64,000 nt of DNA from Pedobacter faecalis (GCF_030182585.1 NZ_JARXOW010000002.1:368940-432939); one strand, 5' to 3'; shown: positions 1 through 10,137, numbered from the stretch's first letter. Notes: a model not told the origin generated them from the letters alone. Translations and numbers: made by a program.

Positions 1-1679
1 CGTGCCAGGCATAAGGAAACGCGGGTCAGCTCCACATTTCTCCATTCTTCCCAATACAACTCACGGGCCCGCTCATTCATAATATCGCCAATGCTTACCG
101 CACCGGTATACAGCTGAGTGCATTTAGCCCGTCGCCTGATGATATTCAGGTCTTCCGCGATAGATGGGTCGGCCGGGTTCATATAATATTTTGCCTCGGC
201 ACGAAGCAGGTAGGCTTCTGCCAGCCGGTAAACATACCAATCGGCGTTTGAGCCGTTTGTAGCGCCACGTAAGCCGTCGGAGCCAGCGATATTGGCTTCG
301 TTAACCGGGTCGTCCAGGAAAAATTTATAGTGCGGCACATCAAACCACCTTCTTATGGTATCACTGCATAGCAATTTACCAGAGGTGGGATGGTACAGTC
401 TCAAAGGTTTGCCAAAGTCTACCGAAGCTTTGTTGTTTACACGGTAATCTTCCATACGCACCCAGTTGCCGCTTTCAGCGCTATGACGCAGATCGGTTGC
501 ATCCATTACCCCGTTCACTTTCCATAAGGTATGCGTGCTGAAGTGCGTGGGGCGGAAGGTGGCGATACCGCGACCAAAAGCGCGCATGTAATCGTAAGTC
601 GCATTGTAATCGGACGAATTACGCCTGATGTTCATAAGCGCCTGTTTACCGTCTGTGGTCTGGATACGGTTGTCGAACACGAACGGATAAAGGATCCGCA
701 TGGTCAGCATCTGGACAAAAGATTCGGCACTAGCGCCCCTGTTGGGCACACCCATGATTACCTCGCGGTTTGCCCCAATCAGTTTGTTCTCTGGCCGGTG
801 CAAGTCCCATACAACGTTTCGCGTAATTTTCCAGGTAAGCGGTTCACCGCCGTCGTTAAAAGTACCGAAGGTATTGGTCATCAGTGAATAACCCGACTGA
901 TCGATCAGGATATCGGTTTGTTCTTTTGCTTTTTCGTATTCACCCAAAGCCAGGTAGCATTTAGCAAGCAGCATCCTGCAGGCACCTTTGTTTACCATAC
1001 CCACCAGGCTCATTGCGCTCTGATCTGGAACCCATTGCACCGCAAGCTCCATGTCTCTGGTAATCATTTTTAGAATGGCTTCCTGTTTTGTGCTGCGATA
1101 GTTTTGTTTAGGCACTTCAAGAAGCTTGGTTACCAGCGGCACATCGCCAAACTGAAACGTCAGCGCCATATACCTGAATGCGCGGTGGAAGTAAGCCCGG
1201 CCTACATACTCATTCTTGGTGTTTTCGTCAAGGCCTTCAACTTTATCTGCATACTGAATGATCGTATTGGCATACATAATCCCTTTATAGGTTTCCTCCC
1301 AGAAATACCAGATGCTATTGGTCCGGTCTATATTCTGATAGGATGTTTCGCTTGTTGGGGTCAGCATGTTGGCCACATCAGCAAGCATATTGCGCTTATC
1401 TGTAGCGCTAGCAACCATCAGGTCTGAAAAAATATATTCCGTTCCCAGCGTAAGCATCTCATTGTGGTCTGTTGCCCAATAGAGTTTTAGATGCCGGTCG
1501 CATATGGCCTGGGCCGACATAAGGCCTGATAAGGTGGTAAATGTGGCCGACGGCTCGTAAAATGATAGAGGTTCGGGGTTTAGAAACTCCCGTTTACATC
1601 CACTTAGCAGTGTTGCGCTGCCAGCAAAAACGATGAGATATCTTTTAAAGCGATTAATTTTTTGAGTTAACTTTTTCAT
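1..1679 (-). CDS. SusD/RagB-like outer-membrane lipoprotein (3' end cut by window edge)
   Basis: Translating the minus strand from the ATG at 1679 gives an uninterrupted frame to the first base of the window, so the stop codon lies outside. The product begins MKKLTQKINRFKRYL and has a lipoprotein signal ending in the lipobox LLSGC, then KREFLNPEPLSFYEP, the usual SusD opening. Later stretches such as YRLAEAYLLRAEAKYY and the NERARELYWEEWR box near the end are typical of SusD tetratricopeptide-like helices and the C-terminal SusD signature. SusD proteins sit on the cell surface and hand oligosaccharides or other ligands to the SusC pore. It starts 16 bases after the SusC gene and is surely co-transcribed. 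About 559 residues are visible; little more than the C-terminal tail should be missing. Substrate unknown. Confidence 0.9.
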   Translation of the reverse strand, partial: MKKLTQKINRFKRYLIVFAGSATLLSGCKREFLNPEPLSFYEPSATFTTLSGLMSAQAICDRHLKLYWATDHNEMLTLGTEYIFSDLMVASATDKRNMLADVANMLTPTSETSYQNIDRTNSIWYFWEETYKGIMYANTIIQYADKVEGLDENTKNEYVGRAYFHRAFRYMALTFQFGDVPLVTKLLEVPKQNYRSTKQEAILKMITRDMELAVQWVPDQSAMSLVGMVNKGACRMLLAKCYLALGEYEKAKEQTDILIDQSGYSLMTNTFGTFNDGGEPLTWKITRNVVWDLHRPENKLIGANREVIMGVPNRGASAESFVQMLTMRILYPFVFDNRIQTTDGKQALMNIRRNSSDYNATYDYMRAFGRGIATFRPTHFSTHTLWKVNGVMDATDLRHSAESGNWVRMEDYRVNNKASVDFGKPLRLYHPTSGKLLCSDTIRRWFDVPHYKFFLDDPVNEANIAGSDGLRGATNGSNADWYVYRLAEAYLLRAEAKYYMNPADPSIAEDLNIIRRRAKCTQLYTGAVSIGDIMNERARELYWEEWRNVELTRVSLCLA

Positions 1680-1695
1680 GTCGGTCGATTAATAG

Positions 1696-4600
1696 TTAGA
1701 AAACGAGATTTAAGCCGAGCGTAAATACACGCGTAGCCCATCCCTGGCCATTATCGGGGCTTTGCGTTTCAGGATCGCCGTAAGTCCATTCTTTAGTCCA
1801 GGTGGCAACATTGCGCACCGTTCCATATACCCTGACACGGTTAAGGTCCCATCTGGACGTCCATTTACTGGGCAGGGTATAAGCAACAGATACATTGTCG
1901 AGCCGTACGAAAGACCGATCGTACAAACGCTGCGCCCCGGCTGCGCCAACAGGTCCCTTTGCCTCAATACGTCCGAATTCATTGGTCGGATTTTCTGGGG
2001 TCCAGTACGCTTTGCGCGGCAGGTTGATTAAGGCATAGGCCATGCGTCCGCCGTCATCATCATTATTCAGGTATTCGCCAAACAAGCTTTTATGGCCGGT
2101 GTATGCATAAATATTAAAGGAAACGCTCAGGTCTTTCCAAAGCGAAAAATCGTTGCGTAGCGACCAGCGGTACGGGGGAGACGTTTCACCCAGAAACTCT
2201 TTGTCCTTGTTGTTATATACAGGTTTAGCTGTACCATCGGCGTTGATTTCATCGTCGGCAGTGTAGCTGTTGGCCACCTTCGGATCCCCAGGTACCTGTC
2301 CGTATTTCTTGGCTTCCTCCGCCTCGTTTGCCTGCCATATGCCAGTAACACGGTAATCCCAGATGACACCAATAGGACGATCTATGAACCAGCCGTTGGG
2401 CTGGTCGTCCATTTCCCTTCTTCCGATAACATTACCGTTGGCGTCGAGCACATCCTCATAGTCGTAATACAAATGGGTAATCTTGTTTTTGTTGTACGAG
2501 AACCCGAAGGTGCTGGACCACTCGAAAGCGTTTCTGCGCATATTGACAGTATTAAGTGCAAACTCAATTCCGCTGTTGTCTACCCGCCCCAAGTTTGTTG
2601 TGATATTGGTAAAGCCTGTGAAGCTTGGTAAACGCTCTTTCATGATCATATCATGAGTTTTCATATTGTAGTATTCCAGGCTGCCGGTCAACCGATTACC
2701 GAGGAATCCGAAATCAAGACCAAAGTTCCATGATGCTGTCTTTTCCCATTGCAGGAAGGGGTTTGCCAGCCTGTCGGCCATCAGGTAGCGGTATAAGATC
2801 TGTTCGCCCGCCGAATTTAAATAGCCCTGCATCTTACCGCCGCCTTCGGACAGGTTGGAAAGCGCTATGTAGGGGTTGGCGAGTGACCGGTTTCCGTTTT
2901 CGCCGTATGACACCCGGAGTTTACCGCTGTTCATGATATGGCCCCATTTAAAAAACTTCTCGTTGGTGAATGACCATGCTACGGCCATGGAAGGAAAAAC
3001 AGCATAGGGATTGGAGGTTCCGAATGCCGAGTAGCCATCCCTCCGCACCGAAGTGGTGATCAGATAACGGTCGTCATAAGAATAAAACAAACGGGCAAGC
3101 AGGCCGTCGGCCGATTGCTCATTATCCTCGCTTGAAAAGGTACTGTTTTCTTTACTGCCGTTCTTCGTATTGTGAAATCCGAGCACGTCGGAAGGCAATA
3201 TTTTTCTGGCCTCTATCCGATCCCTCCAGAACCTGTTCTGTTCGGCCTCCTGTACCAGGGTAAGGATAACATGGTGCTTCTTTTTAAAGGTATGATCCCA
3301 GGCCAGCGTGTTGTTGAGCGACCAGTTCAGACTTTTCGATTGTTCCCGGTTAGCTCCGCGGGTGGCAGGATCAGATCCGGGCAGATTGGCCGACATAAAA
3401 TACCGGTCGTAAAAGTTTTGATAGCGCGGAGAGAAATTGAAAGAGTAGGTAATCCCCAGTGGCAGTTTAACGTTTGCATTCAAGATCGTGTTGACCACAG
3501 TGTATCCCTTCTCAAGTTCAAGATATTGTTTCTGGAAGTCATAGTTATAGCCGCGCTGGCTATACTTTTCATTTAAAGGAAACTGTCCGGGATTACCGGT
3601 TTCGTCGTAATAATCCGCAAAGGGACTATTGCGCAGCGACTGGTCGATATCTATGTCCACGTTCCCATCTGAACGGTCCTGAAAGTTCACGTTAGCGCCA
3701 AGTTCCAGCCAGTTGTTCACTTTAGCATCAATCTTCATATTGCTGCGTACCGACCGGTAGTCGTCGCTTACCACTACGCCCTGATTGCGCAGATATCCCA
3801 TAGACAGGTAATAATTGATCCTGTCGCCGGCACCGCTAACGCTTGCGTTATAATCCTGGTTAAAGCCCGTACGGAACGTTCTGTCGGCCCAGTCTACCGT
3901 CTTTCCATCCAGAAAGTTTTGCAGGGCGTTGCCTACCAGGCCGAGGCGTTGTGCCCATATGTTCAGGTCCGACTGGTCTGCCTGGTTTTCGGTATAGCCC
4001 CGCCAGGTGTCCAAAGAAATGCTGGACGGGAGCTGGTCCGGTCGCATAAAAAACCCAGGTTGCGAGGCATAAACTCCGGTTTGATAAGCTTCGTACACAT
4101 TGGTTGCCGGGTTAAGTCCATAGGTGTTTTTTGTAAACCAGTCCTGGCGGTGCTGCAGATAGGCTTCCGTATCAAAACGGTCGCGATAATCGCTCAACCC
4201 TGTCGAGCCCACGTTCATCGTCATATTGATCACCGGCTTTCCGGGCTTCCCTTTCTTCGTGGTGATGATGATCACCCCGCTCGCAGCCTTTGCCCCATAA
4301 ATAGCAGCCGCAGAAGCATCTTTGAGGATGTCTATCTGGGCAATATCATCGGGATTTATTTCTGAAAGCTCGCCATAAAAGATCATACCATCTAGAATAA
4401 GCAATGGACTGTTGTGGCCCCCTTCGTCGTAAACCGATCGCCTGCCGCGAATCTCTATCTCGCCGCCTCCTTTAGCCGAAGGATTATAACCTACCCGCAA
4501 ACCAGGCGTTCCGCGAAGGATGTCTTGTACGGTCTTCGGGTTTTCATTGGCAATCCGGTCGGGGATAATTTGTGTAACTGAGCCTGTAAGATCCTTTTTT

Positions 4601-5265
4601 TGCATGGTACCATAGCCCACTACCACAACCTCGTTCAGGTCGCTGGTTGTGCGCACCAGCTTAATGCTGCCCATATCAGGGGCCGCGTTAACTTCCATGA
4701 GTTCATAGCCAATGTAGCTGATCACAAGTTTATCGTCTTCAGCAACATTTTCCATGTAAAAAGCTCCGTTTTGGTCCGTCTTAACTGATCTCCCTTTTCC
4801 TTTTAATCCCACCGTAGCGCCAATAAGGGGCTGGTCGTTTTCGTCAACGATCTTCCCCCTTACATTGATAGCCCTGAAGCTGGTTACGAGATTGCGGAGA
4901 AAGTTGCTCCCCGCTTTCCGGATGGTGATGTTCTTATTCTCGATCACGTAGGTGAGGGGCAGGTCTTTGAGTACAGTTCTTAAGGCTTCATCAACGGTCA
5001 CATTCCGGAGGTTCAGGTCCTTCAGCTGGTTGTTTGAAATGATTCCCCCTTCATAATAAAAGTCGAAGCCGCTTTGCTTTCTGATTTCCTTAAAGGCAGA
5101 TTTCAGCGACATACGGTCCTGCGTGATGGTTATCCGCTGGCCTAAGGTAGCGGCACTGACCTGCATTAGGGATGCTACGATTATAATGGTAATCAGTCGC
5201 ATAGTTCGCCATAGTTTAAGGTATAACGAGGCCGTTATACCAGGTTTGGTATAAAATCGATACAT
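1696..5265 (-). CDS. SusC/RagA family TonB-linked outer-membrane transporter with STN domain
   Basis: This 1189-residue protein is a full-length SusC-type TonB-dependent receptor. A signal segment (about residues 20-42) is followed by an STN/secretin-N domain (about 45-115, LKSAFKEIRKQSGFDFYYE), a carboxypeptidase-regulatory-like domain (about 135-205, VRGKIVDENDQPLIGATVGL), a TonB-box-like stretch (LNEVVVVGYGTMQKKDLTGS), the plug with the signature INPDDIAQIDILKDASAAAI, and a long beta barrel ending in an aromatic-type tail (LGLNLVF). The STN domain is the hallmark of receptors that signal inward to a FecR anti-sigma factor, which fits the FecR and ECF sigma genes upstream. It imports a glycan or chelate with its SusD partner. 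Ligand cannot be told from sequence. Confidence 0.95.
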   Translation of the reverse strand: MYRFYTKPGITASLYLKLWRTMRLITIIIVASLMQVSAATLGQRITITQDRMSLKSAFKEIRKQSGFDFYYEGGIISNNQLKDLNLRNVTVDEALRTVLKDLPLTYVIENKNITIRKAGSNFLRNLVTSFRAINVRGKIVDENDQPLIGATVGLKGKGRSVKTDQNGAFYMENVAEDDKLVISYIGYELMEVNAAPDMGSIKLVRTTSDLNEVVVVGYGTMQKKDLTGSVTQIIPDRIANENPKTVQDILRGTPGLRVGYNPSAKGGGEIEIRGRRSVYDEGGHNSPLLILDGMIFYGELSEINPDDIAQIDILKDASAAAIYGAKAASGVIIITTKKGKPGKPVINMTMNVGSTGLSDYRDRFDTEAYLQHRQDWFTKNTYGLNPATNVYEAYQTGVYASQPGFFMRPDQLPSSISLDTWRGYTENQADQSDLNIWAQRLGLVGNALQNFLDGKTVDWADRTFRTGFNQDYNASVSGAGDRINYYLSMGYLRNQGVVVSDDYRSVRSNMKIDAKVNNWLELGANVNFQDRSDGNVDIDIDQSLRNSPFADYYDETGNPGQFPLNEKYSQRGYNYDFQKQYLELEKGYTVVNTILNANVKLPLGITYSFNFSPRYQNFYDRYFMSANLPGSDPATRGANREQSKSLNWSLNNTLAWDHTFKKKHHVILTLVQEAEQNRFWRDRIEARKILPSDVLGFHNTKNGSKENSTFSSEDNEQSADGLLARLFYSYDDRYLITTSVRRDGYSAFGTSNPYAVFPSMAVAWSFTNEKFFKWGHIMNSGKLRVSYGENGNRSLANPYIALSNLSEGGGKMQGYLNSAGEQILYRYLMADRLANPFLQWEKTASWNFGLDFGFLGNRLTGSLEYYNMKTHDMIMKERLPSFTGFTNITTNLGRVDNSGIEFALNTVNMRRNAFEWSSTFGFSYNKNKITHLYYDYEDVLDANGNVIGRREMDDQPNGWFIDRPIGVIWDYRVTGIWQANEAEEAKKYGQVPGDPKVANSYTADDEINADGTAKPVYNNKDKEFLGETSPPYRWSLRNDFSLWKDLSVSFNIYAYTGHKSLFGEYLNNDDDGGRMAYALINLPRKAYWTPENPTNEFGRIEAKGPVGAAGAQRLYDRSFVRLDNVSVAYTLPSKWTSRWDLNRVRVYGTVRNVATWTKEWTYGDPETQSPDNGQGWATRVFTLGLNLVF

Positions 5266-5363
5266 TTGGTTAATTTGGTTCTAAAGCAGTATGCCTCCGG
5301 CGCTGGAAACGTGTTGGCATTCTGTGGTTAACACTTGTAAAATTATAAGTTGTCCAAACGCAG

Positions 5364-5384
5364 CCAGAAGTGCTTCACTTCTGG
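5364..5384. other. Perfect 9-bp inverted repeat between fecR and susC
   Basis: CCAGAAGTG and CACTTCTGG are separated by three bases in the 177-base gap between the FecR gene and the SusC gene. On the plus strand it is followed by a T-rich stretch; on the minus strand, which is the transcribed one, it is not. It may be a mRNA processing or attenuation hairpin that sets the SusC to FecR expression ratio. That role is inference; only the hairpin is seen. Confidence 0.4.
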
Positions 5385-5442
5385 TTTGCTTATTTTAGTG
5401 CTGTACTCTGAGTATATTTTTTATGCATTTTGGGTAAACAAT

Positions 5443-6612
5443 TTATTTTCCTTTAGCTACATACACCTTTCTTCCCTCTATCTTAAAACTGACCTGCCCT
5501 GATGATTCGATGTGCTTTAGAATTTCCGAGAGGTTCTTGCTTCTCGAAATCCAGCCACCAGATCTGATGTTTGAAGGTACAGAGGCTTCATAAACAACAT
5601 CTACGTTGTACCACCGGGCAATCTTGCGCATGGCCAGGCGGAAATCCAATTCATCCAGGTTAAAGTCGCCATTTTTCCAGTCGACCACATTGTCAATATT
5701 TACTTCGCTCACACGTAGCGCTTTTCCGTCGTTCAGGGCCTGTTCGCCTGGCTTAAGTATCTGCGTCGACCTGCCCGATCTGACAAGTACAGAGCCTTCT
5801 ATCAGGGTTGTGGTCACAAGTGCTTCGTTGCCATAGCTGTTCAGGTTAAAATGCGTGCCCAGTACTTCCACCTCTTGTTTGCTCGTCGTAACCACAAAAG
5901 GGTGGGCAGCATCCCTGGCGATTTCAAAATAGCCTTCACCTGTCAGTGAGACCCTTCGTTTGCCGCCTTTGATCAGTCTGGACGAATAGGTTAAGCTCGA
6001 AGCTGAATTGAGCCACACATATGAGCCGTCTGGAAGGCGCAGCTTATAGGTTTCGCCGTTGGTGGTCGACAACGTATTGGTTCCCTCGCTTTCGCCGGTA
6101 TTGCCCACGATCTCATAAACAACATCGCCGCTTTCCGACTTCTTAATGATTACGCCAGCTTCTTTAGCCACTTCGCCAGTCTTAACATCGCCCAGCCTCA
6201 CTTTCTTCCCGTTTGCTAGTGTCAGCGTAGCCCCGGTAACACCGGAAGTAATGTCGTTTTGGTAGGCATCACGCTGAGTCTGTTCAGAGCTGTTATTATT
6301 CCAAAGGACTACGCCAACAAGCAGAATACCCACTGCGACGGCTGCTGAAAGACGCGGCCACAGGCCGATCAGGCGGGAACTTTTTTGCGGGCGATCAGCA
6401 ACGACAGACCCGAAAATTCTATCTCCCGCAGTGCGATCGAGGCTGTGCAGCGTTTCCGGGTGTTCATAACTGTGGGAAATTAAATGATCTATTTGCTGGG
6501 TATAAGCCGGATTCTGTACATAAGAGAGAAATTCGAGGCGTTCTTCCTCATTCAGCTCTTTTGATAGATATTTAGAAAACAACGTAGTCAGTCGTTCGTG
6601 GTGTTCGGTCAT
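5443..6612 (-). CDS. FecR family anti-sigma factor
   Basis: The 389-residue product has an N-terminal cytoplasmic part (about 1-85) rich in short helices for sigma binding. One transmembrane helix follows near 88-106 (AAVAVGILLVGVVLW), then a periplasmic FecR domain with the pattern LRLPDGSYVWLNSASSLTY and GEGYFEIARDAAHPFVV, and a C-terminal DUF4974-type domain (FRLAMRKIARWYNVDVVYE). It holds the neighbouring ECF sigma factor inactive until the STN-bearing SusC receptor is loaded. It lies between the sigma gene (80-base gap) and the SusC gene in the same orientation, the standard Bacteroidetes order. Confidence 0.95.
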   Translation of the reverse strand: MTEHHERLTTLFSKYLSKELNEEERLEFLSYVQNPAYTQQIDHLISHSYEHPETLHSLDRTAGDRIFGSVVADRPQKSSRLIGLWPRLSAAVAVGILLVGVVLWNNNSSEQTQRDAYQNDITSGVTGATLTLANGKKVRLGDVKTGEVAKEAGVIIKKSESGDVVYEIVGNTGESEGTNTLSTTNGETYKLRLPDGSYVWLNSASSLTYSSRLIKGGKRRVSLTGEGYFEIARDAAHPFVVTTSKQEVEVLGTHFNLNSYGNEALVTTTLIEGSVLVRSGRSTQILKPGEQALNDGKALRVSEVNIDNVVDWKNGDFNLDELDFRLAMRKIARWYNVDVVYEASVPSNIRSGGWISRSKNLSEILKHIESSGQVSFKIEGRKVYVAKGK

Positions 6613-6692
6613 ATATTTGGTTCAGGGTTACACAGCATTAAGTGCTGCCCTATAAACACTGACACTTCAGCTGAGGCCTGGGGTAGGTCGTT

Positions 6693-7289
6693 CTAAAAAT
6701 TTTTTAAAAAAAAGATAATCAGTGCGGAACAAACCAGCGCATAATGCCTGAAATGCGTGCGGATGGTTGCCAGCGCCTGCTTCATATGATAGTGAACGGT
6801 GGCAGGAGAGATGTTAAGTTTAGCTGCAACCTCATCATAGCTAAGTCCCTCGAAATGGCACAGCGCGTATACACGGCGCTGCTGTTCGGGCAGTTTGCTT
6901 ACCACATTGTCCAGAAGTTCCTTCGTTTCGCGGTAATCAAGCGCCTGCTGTGTACCCAGGTCGTTTTCCGTTGCACTGAGGCTTATTTGGGTCTTTACCT
7001 TCATAACGATTGCCTCGTGGCGCAGCAGGTTGAACGTATGGTTGCGGACTAGTCGGTTAAGATAAGCCCCGAAATTCCCGATACCGGGCAGCTGCCTGCG
7101 GCCCGACCATACCTTCAGGAAAATGTCCTGTACAATCTCCTCGGCATCGGTATCTGAACGCGAAATTTTCAAGGCAAAGGTATACACATACTGCTGATAG
7201 TAGTCAAACAGATCCCGGAAGGCACGCTCGTTCCCATCGGCAATTTTTGCCAGCAGTTCAGACTCGTTCAACAGGGGTTTGCCGTTCAT
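6693..7289 (-). CDS. ECF-type RNA polymerase sigma factor (Bacteroidetes family 1)
   Basis: A 198-residue sigma-70 family protein. Region 2 is recognised by YQQYVYTFALKISRSDTDAE followed by EIVQDIFLKVW, and region 4 by LPEQQRRVYALCHFEGLSYD with a helix-turn-helix (EVAAKLNISPATVHYHMKQA). The open frame runs upstream to 7415, but those 42 extra residues (rich in Lys, Phe and Trp) resemble no sigma factor. The ATG at 7289, preceded by AACCAAATCTAACCAA, gives the usual family length and is preferred. It should direct transcription of the SusC/SusD unit downstream under control of the FecR protein. A hydrophobic C-terminal tail is present (about 180-195), which is common in this group. Confidence 0.93.
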   Translation of the reverse strand: MNGKPLLNESELLAKIADGNERAFRDLFDYYQQYVYTFALKISRSDTDAEEIVQDIFLKVWSGRRQLPGIGNFGAYLNRLVRNHTFNLLRHEAIVMKVKTQISLSATENDLGTQQALDYRETKELLDNVVSKLPEQQRRVYALCHFEGLSYDEVAAKLNISPATVHYHMKQALATIRTHFRHYALVCSALIIFFLKNF

Positions 7290-7415
7290 TTGGTTAGATT
7301 TGGTTGTGGCGCAGCGCGACCAAGTCAATGATAGAATAAATTTTTCATTTTCCCAGAGATATATAAGTTTTTTTAAACTGCGTATAATAAATGCGTTTTT
7401 TTTAGCTTTGGCCAT

Positions 7416-7994
7416 ATGAGGATACGAGATTTGCTTTTCATGGCTGTGTTTTCTCTCATTTTATGGAGCTGCGGTGGGCAACCGGCACAGGAGACACAGA
7501 AACTTATGGATGATCTGAAAACTGTTCGCAGCGAAGTGAAAGACCTTCAAGCCCTGCTTGCCGAGAAGGAGACAACCATCTATGGTCTGCAAAGACAGGT
7601 CGATAGTCTGCAGGCAGATACCTTAAACCTTGGTTTGTACAACCCCGCACTTATCGGCCGCTGGCGTGTTAGCATGAAGTGCACAGAAACGAACTGCGAC
7701 GGGTCGGCAGTAGGCGATAGCAAATCGGAGCAATGGCTGATCTCATATACCAAAGAATCTATCATGGTGCAGGTCCTGGACAAAGGTAAGCTCAGCCGCA
7801 CTTATACTGGTGTTTTTACCAGCAGGGGCCTTCAGCTCGAAGATCCGGCCAACGTGCAGACTGCCACGATTACGGTTGCCATGCTTCCGCCCGCGGCGGG
7901 CAAGATGGAGGGGAAGCGTTTTATAACGCAGGCCGACTGCCGCATCGTATATGACGTTAGTGCTGAATTGATGGATAGCAACGACAAACTCTGA
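7416..7994 (+). CDS. Putative lipoprotein with coiled-coil segment
   Basis: The 192-residue product has a lipoprotein signal with lipobox LILWSC near residue 19. A heptad-rich coiled coil follows at about 30-68 (KLMDDLKTVRSEVKDLQALL), then a globular C-terminal domain of beta character beginning NPALIGRWRVSMKCTETNCD. The last part resembles a lipocalin-like stress or membrane-anchored sensing domain, but I do not recognise a named family. It is divergent from the ECF sigma gene and is followed 4 bases later by a cation/proton antiporter gene, so the two are probably co-transcribed. Function unknown; possibly an envelope partner of the antiporter (inference). Confidence 0.8.
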   Translation: MRIRDLLFMAVFSLILWSCGGQPAQETQKLMDDLKTVRSEVKDLQALLAEKETTIYGLQRQVDSLQADTLNLGLYNPALIGRWRVSMKCTETNCDGSAVGDSKSEQWLISYTKESIMVQVLDKGKLSRTYTGVFTSRGLQLEDPANVQTATITVAMLPPAAGKMEGKRFITQADCRIVYDVSAELMDSNDKL

Positions 7995-7998
7995 CGAT

Positions 7999-10137
7999 AT
8001 GCTGATTTTATCTTCCCTGGAGTTTACTTTGCCGCTAACCAACCCGGTGATTATTTTCTCGCTGGTGCTCTTTATCATTCTCTTTGCGCCTATTCTCTTC
8101 AATAAAATACGCATCCCGCACATTATTGGGCTTATCCTGGCTGGTACGCTGGTAGGGCCCTATGGGCTCAACCTGCTGCGCAGGGATAGCAGTATCCTAT
8201 TGTTCGGTACAGTGGGGTTGCTTTATATCATGTTCCTGGCCGGACTTGAAATAGATCTGGGTGAGTTCAAGAAGAATAAAGGCAAGATCCTTGTATTCGG
8301 ACTTACTACCTTTCTTATCCCCCTGGGTCTGGGCTCCCTGGCCAGCTATTATGTTCTGAATTTTGATTTTATGGCATCCCTGCTTCTGGCCAGTATGTTC
8401 TCCACACATACCCTTATTGCCTATCCCATCGCAAGTAAGTACGGGATTGTACAGAACCGCGCCGTAACCATGACGGTGGGCGGGACCATGATCACTGATG
8501 TGCTTGCCCTTCTTATTCTTGCCGGTGTCGCGGGCAGCAGCAAGGGCGATGTGTCCAGTTTGTTCTGGATCAGACTCGGTGTGTCCTCTTTTGTTTTCGT
8601 GGGTATCGTGCTTTTCGTATTTCCGATCATTATCCGTTGGTTCTTTAAGAAGTTCGATGATAGTGTGTCACAGTATATTTTTGTGCTTGGGATGGTATTT
8701 CTGGCCGCCTTTATGGCCGAAGCAGCGGGTATGGAATCCATTATCGGTGCATTCTTCTCCGGATTGGTGCTCAACAAGTTTGTGCCGCATACTTCACCTT
8801 TAATGAATCGGATCGATTTTGTAGGCAATGCGCTGTTTATCCCATTCTTCTTGATCAGCGTAGGAATGCTTGTCGACGTGAGCGTGCTCTTCAAAGGCTG
8901 GGGAGCAATGAAGGTTGCCGGCGTGATCATCGTCGTATCTCTGGCGTCCAAATACCTCGCGGCCGTCATCACCGCCAAAGCATTTAAATTGCGGCCGGTG
9001 GAGGGTAACCTGATCTTCGGTTTAAGCTCTTCTCACGCGGCAGCTACACTGGCCATCATCCTCGTAGGGTACAACATCATCACTGGCGAGACACCCGCCG
9101 GAGAACCCATCCGCCTGCTGAATGAGGATGTGCTGAATGGTACGATCCTTCTTATTTTGGTAAGTTGCGCCGTTAGTTCGTTTGTCGTCGAACGCGCCGC
9201 GCGTACCCTGGCACTTGAAGACCCCGCCGAGCCGGTAACAGGGCCTGACCAAAGGGTCCTCGTTTCCCTGTCGCACCCCGAGCTGATGGCCGATCTGCTT
9301 GATCTTGGTTTCATGTTGCGGCAGAAAGCCCTCACCTCGCCGCTGTATGCGCTTAATGTGATCGACGATAAACAGCTGCCAAGAATCAGCAAGGCGCAGA
9401 TCCGTATTCTCGACAGGGCCCTGGTTCATGCCGCTGCGGTTGAGCAGCAGCTTATACCGATATCCCGGCACGACGCCTCCGTAAGCAACGGAATTGTGTA
9501 CACCGCCAGGGAACATCAGATCAGCGACCTGGTGGTTGGTCTGCATAAGAACGCAAATGCAACAGAGTTTTTCGGACAGACGGTGGAGAGTACTGTGCGG
9601 CGTTTCCACGATACCATATATGTGTACAAGGCCGTTCAGCCGCTCAATACGCTTAAGCGGCTTATTGTGCTGGCTCCCCAAAATGCAGAGTCAGAGCCCG
9701 GCTTCAGTCACTGGGTTCAGCGCTCCCTCGTCCTGGCTGGCGAAGCGGGCATGAGCATTCTGTTCTACGGATCAAAGCACACGCTGGCCGCAATCAAGTC
9801 GGTACTCGCCAAGCAGAAATCGGCCGCCAACGCAGCTTACCATGAGTTTAACAACTGGGAAGACTTCCTGATCTTAGGTAAGACGGTAAAGGCTAATGAC
9901 CTGATGGTTATTGTGGCAGCGCGGAAACTGACGGCTTCGTACCTCCCGCAGATGCAAAAGCTGCCGCACTATCTTTCGCGTTATTTTGAGCAAAACAGTT
10001 TTATCATTCTATATCCAAAGCAATTGCCTACAGGAATAGACCTGGAAGACATACAGCAATCGGACGGATCACTGCTCGAGCCAATTGCACAAAGTAAGCT
10101 GATGGGGGCAATAAAGCGATTGTTTAGCCAAAAATAA
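7999..10137 (+). CDS. Monovalent cation:proton antiporter, CPA2 (KefB/NapA-like) family
   Basis: The 712-residue protein has about twelve membrane segments in residues 10-400 with the CPA2 signatures IPHIIGLILAGTLVGPYGLN and LYIMFLAGLEIDLGEFKKN, plus the core helix pair around FLISVGMLVDVS. Residues 420-712 form a soluble tail resembling tandem universal-stress-protein folds rather than the RCK (Rossmann) domain of KefB/KefC. Such proteins exchange Na+ or K+ for protons across the inner membrane. It is coupled to the preceding lipoprotein gene (4-base gap). Ion specificity and the ligand of the tail cannot be read from sequence. Confidence 0.9.
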   Translation: MLILSSLEFTLPLTNPVIIFSLVLFIILFAPILFNKIRIPHIIGLILAGTLVGPYGLNLLRRDSSILLFGTVGLLYIMFLAGLEIDLGEFKKNKGKILVFGLTTFLIPLGLGSLASYYVLNFDFMASLLLASMFSTHTLIAYPIASKYGIVQNRAVTMTVGGTMITDVLALLILAGVAGSSKGDVSSLFWIRLGVSSFVFVGIVLFVFPIIIRWFFKKFDDSVSQYIFVLGMVFLAAFMAEAAGMESIIGAFFSGLVLNKFVPHTSPLMNRIDFVGNALFIPFFLISVGMLVDVSVLFKGWGAMKVAGVIIVVSLASKYLAAVITAKAFKLRPVEGNLIFGLSSSHAAATLAIILVGYNIITGETPAGEPIRLLNEDVLNGTILLILVSCAVSSFVVERAARTLALEDPAEPVTGPDQRVLVSLSHPELMADLLDLGFMLRQKALTSPLYALNVIDDKQLPRISKAQIRILDRALVHAAAVEQQLIPISRHDASVSNGIVYTAREHQISDLVVGLHKNANATEFFGQTVESTVRRFHDTIYVYKAVQPLNTLKRLIVLAPQNAESEPGFSHWVQRSLVLAGEAGMSILFYGSKHTLAAIKSVLAKQKSAANAAYHEFNNWEDFLILGKTVKANDLMVIVAARKLTASYLPQMQKLPHYLSRYFEQNSFIILYPKQLPTGIDLEDIQQSDGSLLEPIAQSKLMGAIKRLFSQK

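Noticed and set aside
531..887. Plus-strand frames of 60-120 residues across 0.5-5 kb
   Set aside because: They lie opposite the intact SusD and SusC genes and have no protein-like features of their own.
5364..5384. Hairpin considered as a terminator of the FecR transcript
   Set aside because: No T-run follows on the transcribed (minus) strand, and SusC downstream must be expressed.
7289..7415. 42-residue N-terminal extension of the ECF sigma frame
   Set aside because: Sequence does not fit the family, and the internal ATG gives the standard length.
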